This document shows positions 7,928 through 13,494 of a DNA stretch of 13,494 nucleotides, piece by piece (within the stretch, counting starts at the first letter, position 1; the number at the start of each line of letters is the position of its first letter). Source of the DNA: an uncultured Propionivibrio sp. (lineage in GTDB: Bacteria > Pseudomonadota > Gammaproteobacteria > Burkholderiales > Rhodocyclaceae). The translations under genes were made by a program, and so were the position numbers. The notes beneath the pieces are model-generated. The model saw nothing but the letters and a program-made list of their open reading frames with translations, ran no database searches and had not been told where the DNA came from. Location of the stretch: positions 1-13,494 of the forward strand of contig CALHZD010000107.1 of assembly GCA_938040985.1 (NCBI GenBank), in the 5' to 3' direction.

Positions 7928-8034
7928 GAAAGCGCTCCTGCGAGAAGTGGCGTGTAATGTCCAGACTGATGTAGATGATACCCGCCGCGATACTCGCCAC
8001 GACGTCCGCCGCAATGCGCACAATGCCTGCCCGC
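7928..8034. other. Upstream region of nnr
   Basis: A 107-bp stretch between nnr and the first palindromic element. On the minus strand it holds the nnr ribosome-binding site (AGGAG) and a possible -10, TATCAT at 7975-7980, with no good -35. One minus frame here reads as a hydrophobic segment (see findings). No gene can be called. Confidence 0.4.
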
Positions 8035-8175
8035 AAGCCCGCGTGGAATGGGCCTCTCCGGAGGGGCGCCCTGAAACCCTTGTAAACAGGGCGTCTCAGA
8101 GGGGGTGGCCGGAAACCCTTTATCCGCGCGGGTTTCCGAGGGGGATGCCCGGAGATGCCCGTTCCACGCGGGCTT
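8035..8175. repeat. Palindromic repeat element, copy 1 (BIME/MITE-like)
   Basis: A 141-bp element whose ends are inverted repeats. The outer 14 bp are perfect (AAGCCCGCGTGGAA at 8035-8048; its reverse complement at 8162-8175). The arms extend inward to 27 bp with two mismatches (8035-8061 against 8149-8175). Between them lie two more hairpins: GGCGCCCT/AGGGCGTC around 8065-8095, and a perfect 9-bp stem 8110-8118/8130-8138 with an 11-nt loop. The folded form would be cloverleaf-like. No transposase gene and no clear target-site duplication are visible. A second copy lies at 8965-9095. It could be a RAYT-mobilised BIME, a MITE or another palindromic family; the sequence alone does not decide. 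Confidence 0.85.
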
Positions 8176-8193
8176 CGGCGGTGGTTGGGTGGA

Positions 8194-8222
8194 TTGTCAA
8201 AGGCCAATGTCTTCATTGTGAT
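8194..8222 (+). promoter_or_regulatory. Candidate promoter of higBA
   Basis: TTGTCA at 8194-8199, a 17-nt spacer, then TGTGAT at 8217-8222: five of six and four of six consensus bases. It would start transcription near 8229, right at the dyad. An alternative -10, TATCAT at 8245-8250, would start transcription at about the higB GTG itself, giving a leaderless message, but it has no good -35. Confidence 0.45.
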
Positions 8223-8230
8223 TTCTTTTA

Positions 8231-8243
8231 TCCCAGATTGGGA
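8231..8243. promoter_or_regulatory. Dyad upstream of higB, probable HigA/HigBA operator
   Basis: A perfect inverted repeat TCCCA-GAT-TGGGA located 13 nt before the higB start, overlapping the expected transcription start. Type II antitoxins with an HTH domain usually bind such a dyad to repress their own operon. The binding role is inferred from position and family behaviour. Confidence 0.55.
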
Positions 8244-8256
8244 CTATCATTGCGCC

Positions 8257-8562
8257 GTGAACATCGTTGCCGTCAAATTTCTCCGCACCTTCTGGGAAAG
8301 CTATCCGGATGCCGAACAGGCACTCAAATCCTGGGTTGGTGAAGCCAGGAAGGCCACATGGATGCAACCTGCCGAGATCAAAGCGCAATATCGAAGCGCG
8401 AGCATCCTCAAGAATCGCCGCGTTGTGTTCAACATCAAGGGCAACGATTACCGACTGGTGGTGTCTGTCGCCTACCGCTATCAGGCGATCTATGTGAAAT
8501 TCATCGGCGCCCATGAGGCATACGAGGCCATAGACGCCGAAACTGTAGAGATGGAGATCTGA
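8257..8562 (+). CDS. higB: HigB-family toxin (RelE-fold, ribosome-dependent mRNA interferase), GTG start
   Basis: HigB is the toxin of a type II toxin-antitoxin pair that cleaves mRNA on the ribosome. The 101-aa product from GTG 8257 (MNIVAVKFLRTFWESYPDAE) matches the compact HigB family along its full length: FW..YPDAEQAL near 12-23, W35 followed by EIKAQYRSASIL (40-51), the core RRVVFNIKGNDYRLVV (54-69), then YVKFIGAHEAYEAIDAETV at the end. The frame is open back to ATG 8155, but the added residues run into the repeat element and have no family match, so the GTG is preferred; it has only a weak ribosome-binding site. It ends 1 nt before higA, toxin first, as in other higBA operons. The pair lies alone between two palindromic repeats, a typical accessory position. 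Confidence 0.92.
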   Translation: MNIVAVKFLRTFWESYPDAEQALKSWVGEARKATWMQPAEIKAQYRSASILKNRRVVFNIKGNDYRLVVSVAYRYQAIYVKFIGAHEAYEAIDAETVEMEI

Positions 8563-8563
8563 C

Positions 8564-8944
8564 ATGAAAACGATTCGCCCGATTCATACCGAAGCGGATT
8601 ACAAGGCCGCGCTCTCCGAAGTTTCGGCCTATTTCGACGACGAGCCGTCCCCTGGAACCCCGGACGGCGACCGCTTTGAAATCCTGCTGACGCTCGTGGC
8701 AGCCTACGAGGCCAGGCGCTATCCGGTCGATCTGTCTGATCCCATCGAGGCAATCCGGTTCCGCATGGATCAGGCCGGGCTGACGCCCAAAGACCTGGTT
8801 CCTGCCATTGGACAACTGAATCGGGTCTATGAAGTTTTGAACCGCAAGCGCCCGCTGACCTTGAACATGATCTGGAATCTCCACGACAAGCTGGGCATTC
8901 CGGCCGAAAGCCTGATCCGGCCGGCGACGGCGCGTGCCGCCTGA
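8564..8944 (+). CDS. higA: HigA-family antitoxin with XRE-type helix-turn-helix
   Basis: HigA binds and neutralises HigB and, with its HTH domain, represses the operon. The 126-aa product has an N-terminal segment (MKTIRPIHTEADYKAALSEV) and an acidic stretch with GTPDGDRFEIL typical of this COG5499-type antitoxin. A helix-turn-helix follows at about 61-117 (DPIEAIRFRMDQAGLTPKDL, then VYEVLNRKRPLTLNMIWNLH and LGIPAESLIRP). GGAG (8553-8556) lies 7 nt before ATG 8564 inside the end of higB, and the genes are 1 nt apart, so translation is coupled. The likely target is the TCCCA/TGGGA dyad at 8231-8243. The gene ends about 20 nt before the second palindromic element. Confidence 0.92.
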   Translation: MKTIRPIHTEADYKAALSEVSAYFDDEPSPGTPDGDRFEILLTLVAAYEARRYPVDLSDPIEAIRFRMDQAGLTPKDLVPAIGQLNRVYEVLNRKRPLTLNMIWNLHDKLGIPAESLIRPATARAA

Positions 8945-8964
8945 TCCGGCTTTATTCATCTTTT

Positions 8965-9095
8965 CCGCGTGGAATGGGCCTCTCCGGAAGGGCGCCCTGA
9001 AGCCCTTGTAAACAGGGCGTCTCAGAGGGGGGCCGGAAGCCCTTTATCCACGCGGGTTTCCGAGGGGAATGCCCGGAGATGCCCTATCCACGCGG
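8965..9095. repeat. Palindromic repeat element, copy 2 (direct orientation to copy 1)
   Basis: Aligned to 8039-8171 it differs by about eight substitutions and one 2-base deletion, roughly 93% identity by eye. The outer arms 8965-8987 and 9073-9095 pair over 20 of 23 bases, and the internal hairpins are kept (GGAAGCCC/GGGTTTCC with one G-T pair). The outermost AAG/CTT of copy 1 is not conserved, so copy 2 is either slightly shorter or decayed at its ends. It lies between higA and the purL leader. Confidence 0.85.
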
Positions 9096-9339
9096 GTTCG
9101 CGGGATGCACTGCCTGAAGTTGTTGCAGGAATGGCGGCCGGTGACTCGGCTATAATGCGGCATCCGCGCTGGCGCGGGATTGGGGCGTCCTCAAGGGCTT
9201 CGGGATGCCGCCCGACCGGCGTGGGTGGCGCCGCGCTGATTTTGCCTCCGCCATCCTGCGTTCCGTGCTTCCCAGTGTTTCCCTGTGTTTCTCTCTCTTT
9301 CTCCATCTTTCAACCGATCCACTCTTTTTCCGGCCGACT
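9096..9339 (+). promoter_or_regulatory. purL promoter and leader region
   Basis: This 244-bp stretch has no convincing gene. It has a perfect TATAAT at 9152-9157 with no clear -35 at 17 nt (TTGCAG at 9124-9129 is too far). Directly after it a 9-bp inverted repeat GCGGCATCC / GGATGCCGC (9158-9166 and 9204-9212) encloses 37 nt. The last 75 nt or so (about 9262-9332) are strongly pyrimidine-rich, and no Shine-Dalgarno precedes the purL ATG. The -10 assignment is fair; the roles of the inverted repeat and the pyrimidine tract are unknown. Confidence 0.5.
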
Positions 9340-12300
9340 ATGAGCGATCTTCTTTTTCTGCGCGGCGCGCCCGCGTATTCCGCATTCCGTCTGCAAGGCT
9401 TGCAGCAACGTATTCAGGCTGTTGCGCCAAAAGCCAGGCTGCTTGCCGCCGATTACTGGCATTTCGTCAAGCTGAACGCCGAACTGCCCACCGAAGCGCG
9501 GGCGCAATTGGCCGAACTGCTGGAGGAACGCCCGGTGGAGAAAGACGAAAAGTGCGGACAGGAACGTGAGCAGGGGCAACTGTTTCTGATCACGCCGCGT
9601 ATCGGCACAATCTCGCCGTGGTCGTCAAAGGCCACCGATATTGCCTGGAATTGCGGTCTGAAAGCCTTGGAACGCATTGAACGCGGCATTGCCTTTTACG
9701 TGTCGGACGTGGCGGCTGGCCAACGCGACGGCATCGCGTCGCTGCTGCATGACCGCATGATCGAAACCGTGCTGGATGACTTTGCCGGGACGGCCGCGCT
9801 ATTCCGCCACGTTGCGCCGCGACCGATGCGGCATATTGATGCGCTGGCTGGCGGCCGTGCGGCGCTGGTCGAGGCGAACGCCAATCTTGGGCTGGCGCTG
9901 TCGGAGGACGAAATCGACTACCTGTTCGATGTGTTTGTCGGCAGGATGCAGCGTAATCCGACCGATGTCGAGCTGATGATGTTCGCGCAGGCAAATTCGG
10001 AGCATTGCCGACACAAGATTTTCAACGCCGAATGGGTCATCGACGGCGCGCCAAGGCCGGAAACGCTGTTTGGCATGATCCGCGAGACGCATGCCGCGCA
10101 CCCGCAGGGGAACGTCGTTGTGTATTCGGACAACTCCTCGGTCTTCGAGGGGGCGGAGGTTGAACAGCTCTATCCCGATGCGGAGGGTGCCTATCGCTAC
10201 CGTAACGAACTGACGCACATTCTGGCCAAGGTGGAAACGCACAACCACCCGACGGCGATTTCGCCGTTCCCCGGCGCGGCGACCGGCTCCGGCGGCGAAA
10301 TCCGCGATGAAAGCTCGACCGGACGCGGCTCCCGGTCAAAAGCCGGCCTCTGCGGCTTCACCGTTTCCAACCTTTATCTGCCCGCCGCGCCGCAGCCTTG
10401 GGAAGACGAAACGGCGGCTTACGGGCGGCCGTCGCGCATTGCCTCGGCGCTGTCGATTATGCTCGACGGGCCGATTGGCGCGGCGGCTTTCAACAACGAA
10501 TTCGGCCGGCCGAATCTGGCCGGCTATTTCCGTACCTATGAGCAGTGCGTCGGCGAAGGGGAAAACGCCGTTGTCCGCGGTTATCACAAACCGATCATGG
10601 TGGCGGGCGGAGTGGGCAATATCGCCGCCAGCCAGGCGTACAAGGCAGCCGAATTCGCCCCCGGCACCTTGCTGATTCAGCTGGGCGGCCCCGGAATGCT
10701 GATCGGCCTGGGCGGCGGTGCGGCCAGTTCGATGAGCACCGGCGCGAATGCCGAAGCTCTCGATTTTGCCTCGGTACAGCGCGGCAATCCGGAAATGCAG
10801 CGGCGTGCGCAGGAAGTCATCAACACCTGCTGGCGCTTGGGCGCCCCGCGCCAGGATGCGGCGCAGCCGGGCGACGGCAACCCGATCCTGTCGATTCACG
10901 ACGTGGGCGCGGGCGGGCTGTCCAACGCTTTTCCGGAACTGGCGCACAGCGGCCGCGTCGGTGCGCGCTTCGAACTGCGCGAGGTGCCGATCGAGGAAGC
11001 TGGCATGTCGCCGGCGGAAATCTGGAGCAACGAAGCGCAGGAGCGCTACGTGCTGGCCATTCCACCCGCACGGCTGCCGGAATTTGGCGCTATTTGTGCG
11101 CGCGAGCGCTGCCCGTTTGCCGTCGTCGGTACGGCGAGTGCCGACGGCCGTCTGGTCGTTACCGACCGGCATTTCGGCGATGCGCCGGTCGATATGGATA
11201 TGGCGGCGCTGCTCGGCAAACCGCCGCGCATGAAACGCGAGGTCGTGCGGCTGCCGGCTGTCGGCATACCGTTCGATGCGGCGGCCGTCGATCCGAAGGA
11301 AGCCGCCTACCGCGTGTTGCGTCTGCCGGCGGTGGCCGACAAGACTTTTCTTATCACGATCGGCGACCGCTCGATCGGCGGCCAAACGGCGCGTGACCAG
11401 ATGGTCGGTCCCTGGCAGGTGCCCGTCGCCGACGCGGCGGTGACGACGATGGGCTTTCGTACCTTGCGCGGCGAGGCTTTCGCTATCGGCGAGCGCACAC
11501 CGCTGGCCGTCATTGATGCGCCGGCGTCCGGGCGCATGGCGGTGGGTGAGGCGCTGACCAACATCGCCTGCGCGCGCATCGAAAAATTGGGCGACGTGAA
11601 ACTGTCGGCCAACTGGATGGCGGCGGCCGGCGCGCCCGGCGAAGATGCGCGTCTGTTCGATACGGTACGCGCGGTATCCGACCTGTGCCAGCGTCTCGGC
11701 ATTTCGATTCCGGTCGGCAAGGATTCGTTGTCGATGCGCACGGCCTGGCAAGCGCGGCAAGCGGACTTAGGCACGGGGGCGGCGGGGGAAAAACAGGTCG
11801 TCTCACCGCTGTCGCTGATTGTTTCGGCCTTTGCGCCGGTGTCGGACGTGCGGCACACGCTGACGCCGCAGTTGAAGACCGGCGGCGAGGCGAGCGACCT
11901 GATGCTGATTGATCTCGGCATGGGCCGCAACCGCCTGGGCGGTTCGGCGCTGGCGCAGACTTTCAATGCCACGGGCACGGCGGCGCCCGACGTTGATGCG
12001 CCGGAAAAGCTGGCGACTTTTTTTGCGTTGATTCAGCGCCTTGCCGCCGACGGAATGTTGCTGGCCTATCATGACCGTTCCGACGGCGGGCTGTTCGCCT
12101 GCCTGGCTGAAATGGCCTTCGCCGCGCATTGCGGCATGAGCGTCGATATCGGCAATCTGTGCGACGGTTCGGCCGCAGGCCGCATTGGCGCGCTGTTTGC
12201 CGAAGAACTGGGCGCGGTGGTCCAGATTCGCCGCGCCGTGCGCAATACCGTGCAGGCGATGTTCCAGACGGCTGGTATTCCCGCCGTACTGCTCGGCGCG

Positions 12301-13305
12301 CCCGATCGCAGCGGCGAGTTGCGCATCGCCTGCCGGGGTGAGACGGTGCTGTGCGAGAAGCGTGTCGACCTGCAGCGCGCCTGGTCGGAAACCAGCTTCC
12401 ACATGCAGTCGCTGCGCGACAACCCGGAATGCGCGCGGCAGGCGTATGACCGCATTCTCGATGAGAGCGACCCGGGGCTGTCGGTGGCGCTGACCTACGA
12501 TGCGGCGGAAGACATCGCCGCGCCGTTCATTGCCGCCGGCGCGCGGCCGCGGATCGCGATCCTGCGCGAGCAGGGCGTCAACAGCCAGGCCGAAATGGCG
12601 GCGGCCTTCGACCGGGCAGGTTTTACCGCCGTCGATGTGCATATGAGCGACATTCTCGCCGGCCGCGTCTCGCTGGCCGACTTTAAAGGGGCGGCGGCGT
12701 GCGGCGGTTTTTCCTATGGCGACGTGCTGGGGGCGGGCAAAGGCTGGGCGCGCACGATTCTCTTCAACCCGCGCGCGCGCGACGAGTTCTCCGCTTTTTT
12801 CGCGCGCGGCGATACCTTCGCCTTGGGCGTCTGCAACGGCTGCCAGATGATGAGCGCGTTGAAAGGGCTGATCCCCGGCGCGGCGGACTGGCCGCGTTTT
12901 GAACGCAATACGGTCGAGCAGTTCGAGGCGCGCTTGATCATGACCGAAGTCGTCGAGTCGCCCTCCTTGTTTTTTGCCGGCATGGCCGGCAGCCGCATGC
13001 CGGTCATCATCTCGCACGGCGAAGGCCGCGCCGAGTTCGATGCGCCTGAACAGGCGGCGCACGTGCCGCTTGCCGTGCGCTATATCGACTCTGCCGGCCG
13101 GCCGGCTGAAACGTATCCCTACAACCCGAACGGCTCGCCCGGCGGGCTGGCGGGGGTGACGACGGATGATGGCCGCTTCACGATCATGATGCCGCACCCC
13201 GAGCGCGTGTTCCGTACCGTGCAGATGTCCTGGCATCCGGAAAACCTGGGTGAAGATTCGCCGTGGATGCGCATCTTCCGCAATGCGCGGAAGTGGGTGG
13301 GGTAA
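9340..13305 (+). CDS. purL: Phosphoribosylformylglycinamidine (FGAM) synthase, large single-chain form
   Basis: PurL makes FGAM from FGAR, ATP and glutamine, the fourth step of de novo purine synthesis, in the cytoplasm. From ATG 9340 the product is 1321 aa, normal for the proteobacterial single-chain enzyme. Domains in order: N-terminal PurS-like region (1 to about 150); linker with MFAQANSEHCRHKIFNAEW (about 214-232); the synthetase core with AKVETHNHPTAISPFPGAAT (296-315) and SIHDVGAGGLSN near 518; a second core half; and a C-terminal class I glutaminase from about 1065. The glutaminase triad is visible: C1165 in GVCNGCQMM, and H1286 and E1288 in PHPERVF. The frame is open upstream to ATG 9205, but those 45 residues read through the pyrimidine-rich leader and lack family similarity, whereas MSDLLFLRGAPAYSAFRLQ is the usual PurL beginning. 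No frameshift or missing catalytic residue is seen. It is monocistronic here, followed by a terminator. Confidence 0.98.
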   Translation: MSDLLFLRGAPAYSAFRLQGLQQRIQAVAPKARLLAADYWHFVKLNAELPTEARAQLAELLEERPVEKDEKCGQEREQGQLFLITPRIGTISPWSSKATDIAWNCGLKALERIERGIAFYVSDVAAGQRDGIASLLHDRMIETVLDDFAGTAALFRHVAPRPMRHIDALAGGRAALVEANANLGLALSEDEIDYLFDVFVGRMQRNPTDVELMMFAQANSEHCRHKIFNAEWVIDGAPRPETLFGMIRETHAAHPQGNVVVYSDNSSVFEGAEVEQLYPDAEGAYRYRNELTHILAKVETHNHPTAISPFPGAATGSGGEIRDESSTGRGSRSKAGLCGFTVSNLYLPAAPQPWEDETAAYGRPSRIASALSIMLDGPIGAAAFNNEFGRPNLAGYFRTYEQCVGEGENAVVRGYHKPIMVAGGVGNIAASQAYKAAEFAPGTLLIQLGGPGMLIGLGGGAASSMSTGANAEALDFASVQRGNPEMQRRAQEVINTCWRLGAPRQDAAQPGDGNPILSIHDVGAGGLSNAFPELAHSGRVGARFELREVPIEEAGMSPAEIWSNEAQERYVLAIPPARLPEFGAICARERCPFAVVGTASADGRLVVTDRHFGDAPVDMDMAALLGKPPRMKREVVRLPAVGIPFDAAAVDPKEAAYRVLRLPAVADKTFLITIGDRSIGGQTARDQMVGPWQVPVADAAVTTMGFRTLRGEAFAIGERTPLAVIDAPASGRMAVGEALTNIACARIEKLGDVKLSANWMAAAGAPGEDARLFDTVRAVSDLCQRLGISIPVGKDSLSMRTAWQARQADLGTGAAGEKQVVSPLSLIVSAFAPVSDVRHTLTPQLKTGGEASDLMLIDLGMGRNRLGGSALAQTFNATGTAAPDVDAPEKLATFFALIQRLAADGMLLAYHDRSDGGLFACLAEMAFAAHCGMSVDIGNLCDGSAAGRIGALFAEELGAVVQIRRAVRNTVQAMFQTAGIPAVLLGAPDRSGELRIACRGETVLCEKRVDLQRAWSETSFHMQSLRDNPECARQAYDRILDESDPGLSVALTYDAAEDIAAPFIAAGARPRIAILREQGVNSQAEMAAAFDRAGFTAVDVHMSDILAGRVSLADFKGAAACGGFSYGDVLGAGKGWARTILFNPRARDEFSAFFARGDTFALGVCNGCQMMSALKGLIPGAADWPRFERNTVEQFEARLIMTEVVESPSLFFAGMAGSRMPVIISHGEGRAEFDAPEQAAHVPLAVRYIDSAGRPAETYPYNPNGSPGGLAGVTTDDGRFTIMMPHPERVFRTVQMSWHPENLGEDSPWMRIFRNARKWVG

Positions 13306-13346
13306 TCTTCCACGCATCTCCGGCGCCTAACTCAAGCCCAGGGCGC

Positions 13347-13379
13347 AAAAATGTCGGTATTCGCCAGCATTTTTATTTT
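13347..13379 (+). terminator. Intrinsic terminator after purL
   Basis: A stem AAAAATG/CATTTTT (13347-13353 with 13368-13374), extended inward by a G-T pair and two G-C pairs around a mismatch, followed by ATTTT. It lies 41 nt past the purL stop. The A-run on the left side means it could also work for a minus-strand transcript arriving from the right. Confidence 0.6.
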
Positions 13380-13494
13380 GGCGGAAGGCGACGTTCCCTA
13401 AGCAAAAACGCCGTCGGCCGTATGGAGCAGGCATAAGCCCGCCGGCCGCAGCGGAGCGCAATAACTCATCGGCCTGGACCCCGCGTCTTTTGGG
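13380..13494. other. Trailing region with no recognisable gene
   Basis: Short frames run in from the right edge on the minus strand (ending near 13327, 13382 and 13400), but none shows a recognisable protein end. It could hold the 3' flank of a neighbouring gene or an intergenic repeat. Nothing more can be supported. Confidence 0.3.

Noticed and set aside
7928..8023. 32-residue N-terminal extension of Nnr
   Set aside because: The ATG at 7927 has AGGAG at 8 nt and fits the YjeF_N domain start; the extension is Arg/Ser-rich with no similarity.
8035..8175. tRNA or tRNA-like gene suggested by the cloverleaf fold
   Set aside because: The arms are far too long, there is no T-loop or anticodon arm pattern, and the element is duplicated nearby, so a mobile palindromic repeat is the better reading.
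8155..8256. Upstream ATG for HigB
   Set aside because: The extension overlaps the right arm of the repeat and the promoter/operator; HigB proteins begin at MNI as encoded from GTG 8257.
9205..9339. N-terminal extension of PurL from ATG 9205
   Set aside because: The added 45 residues come from the leader inverted repeat and pyrimidine tract, and family members begin at the 9340 ATG.
11803..13317. 504-codon minus-strand open frame antisense to purL (and a 474-codon one at 10336-11760)
   Set aside because: Both lie wholly over purL, whose frame carries full motifs and catalytic residues. The antisense products have low-complexity composition.
13308..13323. TTCCACGC followed by ATCTCCGG after purL, as a third element fragment
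   Set aside because: The two words occur in the element but not adjacent in this order, so chance similarity is more likely.
13327..13494. Partial minus-strand genes entering from the right edge
   Set aside because: All three minus frames are open for short stretches and none gives a recognisable C-terminus; the terminator hairpin lies inside one of them.
1..13494. CRISPR array, rRNA, tRNA or integrase
   Set aside because: No regularly spaced repeats, RNA gene signatures or recombinase motifs were seen on either strand.

Overview
The window looks like a GC-rich proteobacterial chromosome, most probably betaproteobacterial. This rests on the full Na+-translocating NADH:quinone reductase cluster, the long single-chain PurL, a fused NAD(P)HX repair enzyme and the overall codon choice. 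No rRNA or other marker is present, so the taxonomic call is an inference.

Layout. Minus strand, 1-5974: nqrA-nqrB-nqrC-nqrD-nqrE-nqrF, transcribed right to left and tightly packed. nqrF runs off the left edge and lacks only its last few codons. Together these genes encode the whole membrane redox pump: NADH to FAD and [2Fe-2S] in NqrF, then the NqrD/NqrE iron centre, the covalent FMN of NqrC, the covalent FMN of NqrB, riboflavin and ubiquinone, coupled to Na+ export. Next comes a 342-bp gene-free region (5975-6316) with a possible nqr promoter, then nnr (6317-7927, minus), the bifunctional NAD(P)H-hydrate epimerase/dehydratase.

Accessory island, 8035-9095. A higBA type II toxin-antitoxin pair (plus strand) sits between two direct copies, about 93% identical, of a 130-140-bp palindromic element. 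Each copy has long inverted arms and two internal hairpins (BIME/MITE-like). A dyad with TCCCA/TGGGA arms lies just upstream of higB and is a likely autoregulatory operator.

Plus strand, 9096-13494: a leader with a perfect TATAAT box, an inverted repeat and a pyrimidine-rich 5' end, then purL (9340-13305, FGAM synthase of purine synthesis), followed by an intrinsic terminator and a gene-free tail.

The most notable signals are two. First, codon usage changes abruptly inside nqrB near 4240: the 3' part of nqrB plus nqrCDEF use TTC, AAG, CAG and GCC almost exclusively, whereas the 5' part of nqrB, nqrA and purL do not. This suggests either allelic replacement with a breakpoint in a conserved stretch or an assembly chimera. 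Second, the toxin-antitoxin pair is bracketed by matching palindromic elements. No CRISPR array, phage module or clearly new multi-gene system was seen.
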